From contig CM037584.1 in NCBI GenBank assembly GCA_021018995.1, positions 44,963,811-45,027,810 on the forward strand: a stretch of 64,000 nt of DNA, written 5' to 3'. The notes beneath the pieces were generated by a model. It saw only the letters and a list, made by a program, of their open reading frames with translations. It was not told where the DNA came from and made no database searches. Origin of the DNA: Chloranthus sessilifolius (lineage: Eukaryota > Streptophyta > Magnoliopsida > Chloranthales > Chloranthaceae). This document shows, one piece after another, positions 32,271 to 43,772 of the stretch (within the stretch, counting starts at the first letter, position 1; every line of letters starts with the position of its first letter). Made by a program: the position numbers and the translations under genes.

Positions 32271-32930
32271 GGTCTTCATCTCACCCTACTTTGTACGAAT
32301 ATTAGAAGCTGTATCTAGCGGTCAATATGTTTTTAAAAGCTATAAAGCTCATATTTAACAGCAAGGTACCATGTGAGCTCCAACACTTCACATTCTGTAC
32401 GTTAGATAGAGACCTAAAAATCTTCTATTTGTTTCTTTAGAAGATTTAGAAGATGTGACCCCTGCTTTCTTTTTGTCATTGTGTACACTTCACATCATTT
32501 TGTTTTTATTTCCTTTTTCCCCTTTTGATGAGCTTCTCGCTCGTTCTTGATTTGATTTGTGATTGTATTTTCATTTCTTTTAATGAAAAATTAATCTTAC
32601 CGATAAAGAAGAAAAGAAAATCTTCAAATGCATCATATTGTTGTTTGTTAGCACATGTGGTCTCTTGCTCTTATAGCTTTAGAAGCAAAAGGTTGTATGC
32701 TAATGTAAACTAAAATCTTTCCCTGTCAACTATACTTTAAAATAACTTTAAATTTTATACTCTCACCTACCCTTTCAAATAAAACACTGGTGGACTACAA
32801 TGTATTCTTCAATTCTTGCCATCTAAATTAAATTTAAGTATAATTATACTTTATTAGTCAATCATTTCAAATAATTTTTTATGATATAAGAGACATGTAT
32901 TTTCGTTGCTCTTTAAGTTCTTCGTAACAT
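32271..32930. other. Duplicated hydrolase intron 2, left copy, with L1 3' tail
   Basis: 32320-32370 (ATTTAACAGCAAGGTACCATG) matches 53190-53215, and 32720-32760 (TGTCAACTATACTTTAAAAT) matches 55256-55275. The left copy therefore runs almost to, but not including, exon 2. An L1 3' UTR fragment (GAGCTTCTCGCTCG ... TTACCGATAAAG, about 32480-32615) interrupts it. The duplication breakpoint lies near 32830. Confidence 0.6.
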
Positions 32931-32934
32931 TATA

Positions 32935-33085
32935 TGCCTGCCCGCCAATGGCTATGACGACCTGATTTATGACATCTTGAGTGGTCTTCCATAGAACTAT
33001 GGACCATTTCTCTCATCAATACACACCCAATGAGACTCTCTCGCCAACAATTGTATGGCCTTCTCGTCCTTGAGGAGATTTGATG
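32935..33085 (+). mobile_element. Copia gag fragment
   Basis: A short + strand stretch reads NGYDDLIYDILSGLP and LSRQQLYGLLVLEE, the pattern of Copia gag (UBN2-type) segments. No LTRs belong to it. Fossil scrap. Confidence 0.45.
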
Positions 33086-33104
33086 ACGGCAAGAGACAAA
33101 GGCA

Positions 33105-33190
33105 GCCGATCTTGTCTTAGTGGTGATGCCCTCAAGCGTGTAGCCCTGAGGTCAAGGGTTCAAATCCCGTGCTTTCCTATCAAAGAAAAA
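33105..33190 (+). mobile_element. tRNA-derived SINE head, + copy
   Basis: It contains a box-A-like AGTGGTGATGCCC (33119-33131) and a perfect box B GGTTCAAATCC (33157-33167), separated by a stretch shared with a second copy on the - strand at 50520-50590 (words CTCAAGCGTGTA and AAGGGTTCAAAT). It is followed by CTTTCCTATCAAAGAAAAAA. It is not a functional tRNA, as no cloverleaf acceptor stem is evident. Confidence 0.6.
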
Positions 33191-33239
33191 ATTAGTTATG
33201 GATTCAAACTTTTGTGGGCTGGACTTGGTGGGTCCGAAG

Positions 33240-33884
33240 TTTACTTTTGTTAAGACCATGGTTTTTTTTGGTAATCGTATCAAGTTGGAGGGGCCTCACA
33301 CTTGCATTAAACAAAAAGAAATAAATAAAGAATACTACTCACAGGGACAAAACCAACTGAGAGGAACAAGCTGAAACTACGGCTTAGCCATCATCCAAGC
33401 TGTACCCTCCAAAAACTAACACAGACTTAATATGGACAGCCAAAACCGGAAGAACGAATCATTCTTCAACCACGGACTACAAAAAAGGCCGAGGAGTAAC
33501 CTCTCCAACCAACCAGGCTAACCAAATACACAGAACCCAAAAAAACAGAAGAGAGGAGAAAAAAACACGGGAAAAAGTGACTTGGGCGGACCGAAAAACT
33601 AAACCAATCCCTGAGGAGCCACCATTAGCCACAATCTTTGCTCTGTGATCTGCCTCACTATTGTCTGATCTGAGCACATGCTGAAAAGAGAACTGATACT
33701 CCTTGATGAGAGACAGAATCCGATCCAAAATAAGGGAAAACTACCAAGGAATCCTGCTCACCCCTTTAACCAACCGATTACAGTCTGAGAATCTCCTTCC
33801 CTAATGAAATGCTGCGATGACCAGTTGAGTAAACAGGCGGATACCAAACTCTGCTGCCAATAATTCTGCTCCATTGTTAGTGCA
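33240..33884 (-). mobile_element. L1-type LINE 3' part with RNase H
   Basis: The - strand reads NNGAELLAAEFGIRL near 33830-33880 and then LIKEYQFSFQHVLRSDNSEADHRAK near 33640-33710, the RNase H tail of plant L1 ORF2. It probably continues the zf-RVT part at 35560-36200, interrupted by the GC-rich insert between. Decayed. Confidence 0.7.
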
Positions 33885-35540
33885 ATGAACCAGGAAGACG
33901 GCGAAAGAATCAAGAGCACCTGTCACTGGATATCTTTTTTCGACGCCCGTGCGGCGCCTCGCTGCCGCTACAGTGAGGCCAGCCTATCTCAGATATCAGT
34001 TGTCACGAGGCACAACTTAACACTGGCTACAACACTCGTACAACATCTTACTGTCGCGTATAACGAGATCAACTTATCCAACCATCACTCTGATACCACC
34101 CGCCTAAAAGATGGGAACTCTTGTTCATGGTTGTCTTCACCCGAGGTCAACCATCTCAACGCATCATATCTACTAGCTACATGTATGTCAGCACCTCAGT
34201 GTCACTTGACCTGCCTAGCTTCACCTTGTGCACTGCACTAGTTCCTCGCTTATGACAGTGGCATGCATATCTTAATGCTATCCAAGTCAACTATCGTGTG
34301 TGGCTCACGCTACCAATACACTTAGAGTAGCATGCTGCTCTTCATGCTATCCAAATCAAGCATCGTGTGTGGCCTATGCGACTAGCACAAGTCCGCATCA
34401 GGCCCTAAACTAGTGTGTACCACTACGTCCCATGTAGCCCTTGAGTGCCCTTGTGGGGTCGCCGACCCATGTGCACCGCGACGTCGGCCCGGGGCCACAT
34501 GATAACCTCACCCTGGGTGACACATGGCATCGCCGCAGTGACGTTCTAGGCCCACCCCTAACCTAGAAAATCCATGTGCTCGTCCTGCAATGCAGGGCCC
34601 CATGTGTAGGAGAATAGCTCCACAGCTCCCTTCCTCCAAGTATGGTCTAAACACCAACTTGAGTCATCCGGCAGAAGAACCTCAAACCCCTTGGTTTGAC
34701 ATACCACCATGGCACACGGCCCTCTGCCTGTGGCACACACCTGCAAAGGTAGTTTCTTAGCATTAATTGTGGCACACAAATCTCTGTCCGTGGCACACAG
34801 TGCCATCTTTCAAGCTCACGTGCCTTGTGGGGTCACGCATCAGCGTCACATGCGACAGTGTCGCGTCTGCCTAGCAATCACGTCGCGAGGCCCTCATGCC
34901 CACATAGCACTGTGTCGTGATCATGTCGCGTCCGTGTTGTGACCATGACGCGAGGCCCTCATGGCCTCATGTCGCGTGCCCTCGTGGCACGGCGTCACGT
35001 CTGAGTCGTGACTGTCTCGTGCCTATTCGGCATTATGTCGGGTTTGTCATTGCACCTAAATGCCGCGTGCCCTCTTAGCACCGCATCGCTTGCTGTACAA
35101 GTTAGACGTCGCGTGCCCCCTTGGCACCACATTGCGTGTCGTCATGGAACCGCCTCACGTGCCTTATGACACCAGGACATCGTGTGCCCTTACGCAGAGC
35201 ACCGCATTACGTGTCTTATGGTACCAGGACGTCGCGTGTCCTCTTGGCACAATATCACGTTCCCCTACGCGGAGTATCACATACCAAGCCCGTCCCGCGT
35301 CTAGTCACCACACTAGATCGCAACATGCATAAGGGGAACATGCACGCGTCACAGGACCACGTGCCTCTGCGCACATGCGCTACACAACTAGCTACAAGGT
35401 CTGCCTGTATTCTTGCTAACCAAATACCCAGCTCCAAGGTTATCATGCTTTCATACTGGCGCACAAATTGATAAGGCCGTCACAACCCACCTATTGTATA
35501 TTACGTTGCGGCCACTAGCCATCAATGCAATTGAGGGATT
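33885..35540 (-). mobile_element. GC-rich LTR-like insert in the L1
   Basis: CTCTGATACCA at about 34088-34098 is the exact complement of a tRNA-Met primer-binding site, so an LTR is expected to its right on the - strand. That side (about 34110-35485) is GC-rich, with many degenerate repeats of GTCGCGTGCCCT and TTGGCACC words at 34900-35280. The right edge near CGTCACA (35478-35484) could be the LTR start. No coding region or clear target duplication was found, so it may be a non-autonomous or solo remnant. Confidence 0.4.
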
Positions 35541-36720
35541 CCGAAGCTGACGTTCACCCCTCAGAAACGATACACCAATTTCTCATAATCTCTTGAGACG
35601 AGAGCCCACCTACAGCGACAAAGAAGATGCCTAGCTAATAATAACACTCTCAATTTGATTTTGAGAAAAATCTTGAATGTGGGACAGCATATTGCTTGGA
35701 ATGCGCCTATTCCTTTCCTTCCACAAGATCCACACAAGCGCAAAGGGAAGAAGCGTCGACAACTCCCTCCCCCAATTCCCCAAAAAGGCATCCACATTCA
35801 ACCATAAATGAGATAATCCCAAGAACTCGGGAACACCCAGAAGAAACCGAATTCTTGCATCATTGCTGCCCACAAAACCAAGGCCACCTCACAATGAATA
35901 AATAAATGATCCTGATCCTCCTCCTCCTTTTTGGTCATTATGCACCTGTAAGGAATTTGGATACCCAGTTTCTTTAAGTTGTTCATGGTTAAAACCTTGT
36001 CCACCAAGAGAAGCCAAGCGAAGGAGGCTGCTCTTCCCAGAGCCTTCGCTCTTCAATCCAAGTTCCTGGCAAGACGGAAGTGACTGCATTTGCCAGCTCC
36101 TTATAAAAAGTCTCCACCTGAAATTTGCCACCAATGCCGTCCTTCCAAATGGGAGTATCTTCCCCCTTCCCACCTGAAATTGGTTTCTTCATTGAGAAGT
36201 CTAAGACTATGTTTGACAGAGCTGAAGATACCCTTTTCCTTGCTAACTCATTGCAAAGTAAGATTTACCTGCTCTAGCAGCTACCCTCCTGCTCTCTGTG
36301 TTAACTACCTCCCAGAGCAAATAAATATGCTTTATCAAGGAGTGAGCAAAGAGTAGGGTAAAACTGATTGAGCATATAAATCCTGTTATACAGGGAGCTA
36401 GCAAAGAGAAGAGGGACCTGATAAAGCAGGTAACAGGGATTTAGAGAAAAGAAAGGAAACTTGCTAAAGCAGGTAAACCCTGCTCTAGCAGAGAGCTATG
36501 CCAAACACAATCTAAGTAACTCCAACATAATAAAGCCGCCCGCGGAGGATAATCCGCCCCAATTCCACTCAAAATAACTTCCTTCAAACACCATCTAATA
36601 TTGAAAATTGGCAAAAGCTGGAAGCCGCCAAAACCAGCTTCAGGATTCAGTGTTTGCCCGACACTGACTATTCTAACAAAGTGAAAGCGGAAAAGTGGAA
36701 CCACGCCAAACAGGACCCTA
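35541..36720 (-). mobile_element. L1-type LINE, zf-RVT part, split by a Tourist-like MITE
   Basis: The - strand reads VDKVLTMNNLKKLGI, DHLFIHCEVALVLW (zf-RVT Cys/His pattern) and LVWILWKERNRRIP between 35690 and 36005, and IRRCLKEVILSGIGADYPPR-like words near 36530-36620. The 308-bp MITE at 36205-36512 sits inside it. It ends at the breakpoint of the right copy of the host duplication (about 36721). Decayed. Confidence 0.7.
36205..36512. mobile_element. Tourist-like (PIF/Harbinger) MITE
   Basis: TIRs GACTATGTTTGACAGAGCT (left) and GATTGTGTTTGGCATAGCT (right, reversed). 3-bp target duplication TAA at 36202-36204 and 36513-36515. The interior folds back over much of its length (TTACCTGCTCTAGCAG against AAAGCAGGTAAAC). 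A relative lies at 53639-55240. Confidence 0.85.
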
Positions 36721-36808
36721 ATATTTTTTATGTTAAGCTAATAAGAGATTTTTCATCTTAATTCTTCCTCATTTGCTTCCCTTTTGCATTTGATGGTGAA
36801 AAAGTTAT
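36721..36808 (+). pseudogene. Duplicated transporter 3' UTR fragment (right copy)
   Basis: TTAAGCTAATAAGAGATTTT and TTTTGCATTTGATGG match 30519-30575 downstream of the transporter stop. The sequence resumes after the Copia element at 43266. No coding exon was carried along on this side. Confidence 0.8.
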
Positions 36809-37804
36809 TGTTGGCGGGAGATTACACAAAAGTGATAGAAATAGATCGAAAAAATTGCTTCAAGGCACAATTAGATCGCTGCCTTTAAGACAATATTTAC
36901 CTCCTATATTCAACGGGATAATGACAAATTCACCTCCAGGATACAATGAAGGCTCGGTGAAGCACCGATCTATCACACACTACGTTGTACTGTAGTATGC
37001 GACCCAACGAAACAAAGACATGGAATGCTCTAGTCGATACACGAATTCTAAGGATTCGGAATTTGCAAGTAATTCGAATCCCTCCTCTGGCCTCTATTTA
37101 TAACTTTCGAAGCACCTTTTCAGGGGCAGTTGTGTCTGTTAGTTTCTTGCAATTAAGGGTCTTGATCGATCCGATCAACGGTTGCAAGGATCCAACGGTT
37201 CACACACAAACAATTGTATCTTAACCGAATTTATCCGAAGAATCCGAATCGCTTTCATGAACCCGAAAATCGCTCGTGCACACATGCATGCACATGTGTG
37301 AAGACACCGTGTTCGGTCAACAAGTCAACCGATCGGACTATCCCAGTTTAAATAGGAAAGACTCCTCAAGCTCCTCGCGACAATGCAAAGTGCAAAGTGC
37401 GCCATAAAAGCGCCAATTGCCCCATTCGCACATCGCGCGTGCGCGACGGCGAATCGCCGCTATGAGCCATGATTCTATTTCCAAACTAAACAATATGAAA
37501 GGTAAGTTTCCATATATATAACAAGTAACATTCTTGTAAAAAAGTGAGGTGGGACAAGACTTTTATAATACCTTTTATAACTTATGGTGGGAATATTTTC
37601 CCTCCAATATAATTTAAAATTCAAATCACTTTGACTTGAAAGTTGAAGGTTCAAGTATTGTTAAAAACATCTTTTTCACATGAAACCAATAATTTTAAGG
37701 AACTATTTAAAGATAAGCAAAACTAATAAAAATATTATTAAATTAATAATAAATAAATATTATTAAAGTAATAAATAAGTATTTATTTTGATAAATATCC
37801 AATA
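36809..37804 (-). repeat. 3' LTR of the first Copia element
   Basis: 996 bp. Includes a segment (about 37255-37405) missing from the partner LTR. Similar in length and word order to the solo LTR at 58133-59123. Confidence 0.88.
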
Positions 37805-37883
37805 TTTCTCCCCTATTTACAAAATAAATATTCGTCCTCTCCTATTTTGTTAAATATCAAAAATAAATATGATAACCAAAGAC

Positions 37884-37884
<1 letters not shown>

Positions 37885-37946
<62 letters not shown>
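37885..37946. repeat. (AT)n microsatellite
   Basis: About 30 AT units in the 3' untranslated part of the first Copia element. Confidence 0.95.
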
Positions 37947-37949
<3 letters not shown>

Positions 37950-40900
37950 AAATGTATTTGAGCACTTCTTGACTATTGTATGCATAAATAAAGGTGTCCT
38001 AAAGAATTAAACCTTCACTTAGTAATAATACATCAAAGTTGATAAAGAATTTTAGTGATATAAATTCTTGAACTAAATTTCTTGTATAATCAACCGGATA
38101 TATCACACGCATAAGTAATCTAAGTTCCATTTCATTCATACAGCCAACACTTTTTATGGTCATGTGCTTATATCCCGATATTCATGAGTTGTATTCAAGA
38201 AAAGCCTTTATCTATCTTCGAATATGCCACACTTCGTAACTCATATAGGTTAGTTCTATCAGAAATGCCCTTGTAACATAGATATTTCAATATTATATGT
38301 TATAGATCGATTAAGAGAATTATCTCAACCTCTTCCTTATGTTACAAGTATTACATTATTATTTGAGATGATTTGAATTGTATACTCACGCTTTTAATAA
38401 TGTGCACTCACTTCTTATGACTTGTTTTTCCCATTGAACCTTTAGTTTTTGGACTGCAAAAAATAGGTCAGGTTACCATCATAGGTGATGTAATTTATTA
38501 GGCTTTAAACCAATCCCTTTCGATGTTTTAATTATCAAATCTCGTGCAAGACCTTTCGTAAATGGATCCGCTAAATTTGTAAACGTCCTTATTGAATTTA
38601 TAGTAATTACTCATTCACGAAGTAATTGACTAATATAACTATGTCTAAGACTTATATGTCTAAACTTTTCGTTATAAATTTTGCTATAAGCTTTAGATAG
38701 TGCAACTTCACTATCACAGAATAAAAATATTGGTGGCATAGGTTTAAGCCAAATAAGAATTTCTAATAATAAATTTCTTACCCACTCTGCTTCCTTGCTT
38801 CCTACCGCAAGAGTAATAAATTATGATTCCATAGTTGCATGTGTAATACATATTCGTTTCTTTGATCCCTAAGAAACAGCGACACCTCCAAGAGTAAATA
38901 CCCATCCACTCGTAGACCTTGATTCATTTGAATCATTATTCCAACTAGCGTATGTATATCATTCAAGTACTGTAGGATAACCAACATAATGTAATGTATA
39001 ATCCTTAACTTTATTAAAATTACTTAATAATCTATCAATTATTTTCCAGTGTTCATAACTAGGATTACTAGTATATCTACTTAATTTCCCTATTGTATAA
39101 GTAATATCGGGTCTAGTGCAATGAGTAACATACATTAAACTACCAATTACTCTAGAATATTTTAATTGAGATACACTTCTGTTGTCGTTGGATTTTAATT
39201 TTACACTTGGATCAAAAGGTGTTGGTGCTAATTTTTCATTATGTTTAAATTTCTTTAACACTTTTTCTATATAGTATGACTGAGATAAAATAATATTATT
39301 ATCTTATTTAAATAATTTTATTTCAAGAATTACATCACCTTCACCCATATCTTTCATATCAAATTTTGAAGCCAATTTTTTTTTTGTATTTTTAATACTT
39401 TCAAAATCAGTACAAAAAATTAAGAGATAATCCACATATAGGCAAACTATTATACCCTTATCGTTTGATATCTTATTATAAATATATTTATCTAATTCAT
39501 TAATCTTGAAGCCATATGATAAAATAATATTATCAAAATTTTCATGCCACTGTTTTGGAGCTTGTTTTAGATCATATAAGGACCTAATTAGCTTACAAAC
39601 TTTATTTTCATGTCCCTGCATAATAAAATCTTCTGGTTGTTCCATATATACTTCCTCTTCAAGTTCACCATTTAAAAAAGTTATCTTAACATCCATTTGA
39701 TGAACTCTGAGTTTATATATAGAAGTAAGAGTAAACAATATCTTAATGGAAGAAATCCTAGCCACTTAAGCATAGGTATCAAAATAATCAATACCATGCT
39801 TTTGTTTAAAACAAAGGGCAACAAGTCTAGCCTTAAACTTATTTATAGTGCCATTAGGATTAAGTTTTCGTTTGAATATTCATTTACAACTTATAGGTTT
39901 AGATCACTCTGGTAAATCTACTAATTTCTATGTATTATTGGAGACGATAGAATCAATTTCATCATTTATGACTTCTTTTCAAAATACAGAATCAATAAAC
40001 TTAATAGTTTCATCAAATGTTTTAGGATCTTTATCGATATTCAAAATAAATTTCATTTTCTTAGTTTTTTCATTTTTGATTCCTTCTACAAGATTCAGAT
40101 AGAAATTTGAACAAAAATCGGTGGCTTTCCTAGGTCTCATACTTCTTCTAAGTTTTATCTTTTCATCTTCACTACTAGAGAGATGAGGAGACTTAGAAGA
40201 TTCATCCAAGTTAGAGGATACAAGAGGTTTAGGAATGGTGAAGAATCTATTCTCATAAAATACGGCATCTCTTGATTCAAAAATTGAATATTTTTCAAAA
40301 ATATTATTATACTCGCAGACTAAAAATCTGTATGTAAGACTATTAGACGAATATCCCATAAAAATACATTCTATGACTTTAAGACCCAATTTGTATGTTT
40401 ATAATCAGGTATCCTAACAAGCACTCTACAATTCTATACTTTTAAATAATTTAATTTGGGAGGTTTGCTCTTCCAAACTTCATATGGAGTTTTAGAAGAC
40501 TTTTTATGTGATGTCCGATTTAAAATGTAACATGCAGTTAGTAACGCTTCTCCCCACAGATTTGAATTCAAACTCGAATTTGTTAACATAGAATTTATCA
40601 TTTCGACTAGAGTTCGATTTTTTCTTTGAGTAATGCCATTGGACTGAGGAGAAAATGGAGCGATGACTTCATGAATGATTCCATACTTGTTACATAAATC
40701 TGAAAATTCATGTGACATGTATTTACCTCCCCTATCTGATCTCAATGCCTTAATTTTCAAATCTAATTGGTTTTCCACTTAGGCCTTATAAGAGATAAAT
40801 TTACTAAATAGTTTCTCCTTTAATTTAAGTAAGAAAGCATATGTAAATCTTGAACAATCATCAATGAAAGTAATGTAGTATCTTTTCCCGCCTCTAGTAG

Positions 40901-42423
40901 TAATGTTATTCAAACTACACAAATAAGTATGAATTAAATCTAATAACTTAGATTGTCTTTCAACACTCTTAAATGACTTCTTAGTCATTTTAGATTGAAC
41001 ACAAATACTATATCTATTTTTATCATAATCTATTTGTATTTTAGAAATAAGTTCTAATTTAATTATACTTTTCATAGAACGTAAATTTAAATGTCTTAAT
41101 CTATTATGCCATAAAAAAATAGAGTCACACATAAATTGAAGAAGATTTCTCATTGATATTAAACTTAAACATTCCGCAAGAGGTATACCCCTTGCTTACA
41201 AATATTCCTTTCTTAGAAAGTACAACGGAATCAGATTTGATCATGATTTTGAATCCATGTTTATTAAAGATATAAGTTGATACAAGATTTTTTCAAATTT
41301 CAGGGGCATGGAGTATATCATTTAGGGTTACAGATTTTTCCGAAGTAGAGTTTAGAATAACTTTTCCTTGTCCTATAACTTTGGTAGTAGTGGAATTTCT
41401 CATGAATAATTCATGTCCATCATGTGACGTCTCATAGGCTACAAAGTTATTCCTATTAGAGGTCACATGCCTAGTAGCCCCAGAATTGAGCCACCATTTA
41501 TTTTCACCATCTACCATGCTGACTTCGGAGATCATCGCAACGAGATCTTCTTCATCCACAATGTTTGCCTGATTTTTATTCTTAAAAAATTCTCGACAAT
41601 CACGTTTAAAATGATCGAGTTTTTTACAATAAAAATAAGTACCCTTCTTTACCTTTTCTTTGTCTTTTCCTCTCTTGAAATTCTTCTTATTTGGCTTCAG
41701 TTTGAAGTTTTTCCCTTTGTTCTTCTTCTTCGATGTGGATGCATCTTCAACAATGTGAGCGTTAGAGACGAGTTCAGTTTTCCCCTCCTTGTCACGTAGA
41801 CGAGTCTCTTCTTCTATGCGAAGATGAGTCAAGAGTTCCTCCATAGTATGATCTTCTTTCGTATGTTTCAAACTCTTACGCTAATCTTTCGATCCCAACG
41901 GTAATTTTATAATAACCGTAAAATCTTGAAAACCTTCATCTGTGGTGCTTCCTTCCGCCACAAGATTTTTGAATATAATATGCATCTGGTGCACTTACTC
42001 TAAAATAGGTTTAGAATCAGTTATCATAAAATTAAATAACTCACTTACTAAATATGTGTACACACTGGCTTCCTCGACTTTATATTTTCGTTCAAGAGCC
42101 TTCCATATCTCCTTTGCAGTCTTGTAAAATTGATAGACATTAAAAAGAGATTTGGCAAGAGCGTTGAGAATATAGCCTTTGCACGTGTAATTCTCATTTT
42201 CTCATTTCGTTCGAATTCTATCTTCTTCAAGTGTTTCATCTTCATGCTCCGATGGTGGTGGGTCCATAGTAAGAACATATGCGACTTTCAGGGTTGTGTG
42301 TAGAAAATATACTTTTGATTGCCATCGTTTGAAATTCGTGCTATTAAAGCATTTGAGTTTCGTGATTTGTGTTGGAGAGATCCATCACCTTTTGTGCTGT
42401 GAAAAAAATTCTTGTCTTGAAAT

Positions 42424-43265
42424 TGTTGGCGAGATTACACAAAAGTGATATAGACCGAAAAAATTATTTCAAGGCATGATTAGATTGTTGTCTTTAAGAC
42501 AATATTTGCTCCATATATGCAACGAGATAACGACAAATTCACCTCTAGGATACAATGAAGCTTCGGTGATCCGTCACACACTACGTTGCACTATACGAAA
42601 CGAAAATACAGAATGCTTTGGTCGGTACACGAATTTTAAGGACACAGATGTAGGATTCAGAATTTGTAAGTAATTCCAATCTCTCCTCTGACCTCTATTT
42701 ATAATTTTCGAAGCACCTTTTTGGGGGCAGTTGTGTCTGTCGATTTCTTGCAATCGAGGGCCCTGATTGATCCGATCAACGATTGCACTGATCCGATGGT
42801 TCACACACAAACAAGTGCATCTTTTGGTCAGAATCCTGGAATCCTAGCTGACTTGGCCTAATTCGAAATCCGATCGTTTTCAATTGGCGCCATAAAAGCA
42901 CCAATTGCATCATTCACACATCGTACGCGCGGCGGTAGATCGCCGCTATGAGCCATGATTCTATTTTCAAACCAAACAATATGAAAGGTAAGTTTCCATA
43001 TATATGACAAATAACATTCTCGTAAAAATGTGAGGTGAGACAAAACTTTTACAATACCTTTAAACTTGTGGTGGGAATATTTTCCCTCTAATATAATTTA
43101 AAATTCAAATCACTTTGACTTGAAGGTTGAAGGTTCAAGTATTGTCAAAAACATATTTTCCACATGGAAACAACAAGTTTAAGGAATCATTTAAAGATAA
43201 ACAAAACTAATAAATAAATATTATTAAAGTAATAAATAAGTATTTATTTTGATAAATATCCAACA
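42424..43265 (-). repeat. 5' LTR of the first Copia element
   Basis: 842 bp. On the - strand it starts TGTTGGATATTTATC and ends CTCGCCAACA. No tRNA-Met-type primer-binding site follows it directly; the next bases are ATTTCAAGACAAGAATTTTT. Confidence 0.88.
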
Positions 43266-43361
43266 GTTACAACATTTGGAAAATTTTCATTGGCTTTTTG
43301 CTCTATCCGATCGTTATAACACATATCACTATCTCATAACGATCCACATTTTAAACAGATG
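43266..43361 (+). other. Host spacer between the two Copia elements
   Basis: Continuation of the duplicated transporter 3' UTR (GTTACAACATT matches 30589-30599). The last five bases, AGATG, are the left target duplication of the second Copia element. Confidence 0.75.
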
Positions 43362-43772
43362 TGTTAGAATTATAAGCTAGACCTGCCCATCTGACCCATT
43401 TTATCTTTTGGGTCATTGGCCCATTTGCAATTATATTGGTCAATCTTGGAATTGTTTTTTGTCATAGGAAATTAGTGTAATTAATGTGGTGTTTTGAGAA
43501 TATGGAATACACTTTGAGAATATAATTTTTTATCTTTTTCTAGGCTAGGTTGTTGCTTTGGAAGTGTACGCTTATTTATACCCAGATTTGTATTTTGGGC
43601 TATATATATCACTTATGTATCTTCATTTTATTAAGTCATATGAATGAAATTTGAAAGGTTCTAAGTAATATATTACTTTAGTCTTCATTTTTGGTATTTT
43701 TCTATACAAGAGAACAACTTTCTTCACTTTAGAGTGTCATCTTCTTCCAATCCTAGTTGGTGTAATCCAACA
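43362..43772 (+). repeat. 5' LTR of the second Copia element
   Basis: 411 bp, starts TGTTAGAATTATAAG and ends ATCCAACA. Contains a TATATATATC stretch near 43601-43610. Confidence 0.92.

Larger units (their letters stand above)
36809..43265 (-). mobile_element. Ty1/Copia LTR retrotransposon, 6.5 kb
   Basis: LTRs at 36809-37804 and 42424-43265. The flanking duplication is near-perfect (GTTAT at 36804-36808, GTTAC at 43266-43270). The related empty site at 30589-30593 in the left duplication copy reads GTTAC. On the - strand the order is gag (about 41870-42330, knuckle near 41630), protease (WLNSGATRHVTSNRN near 41460-41500), integrase (40434-41150, RSDRGGKYMSHEFSDL), RT (39300-39960 and onward) and RNase H (to about 38450). 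Copia order (integrase before RT) is clear. A polypurine tract AGGGGAGAAA abuts the 3' LTR. The LTRs differ by substitutions and by a deletion of about 140 bp in one. It is broken in roughly ten places; fossil. Confidence 0.9.

Noticed and set aside
33121-33180. Functional tRNA gene
   Set aside because: Only box A-like and box B words are present; I could not form an acceptor stem, and a sister copy shows it is a dispersed SINE.
34709-35471. GC-rich open frames as a protein gene
   Set aside because: They come from degenerate short repeats in an LTR-like insert; several overlapping frames are open at once.
43266-43361. Small unique gene between the two Copia elements
   Set aside because: It is the continuation of duplicated transporter 3' UTR sequence.
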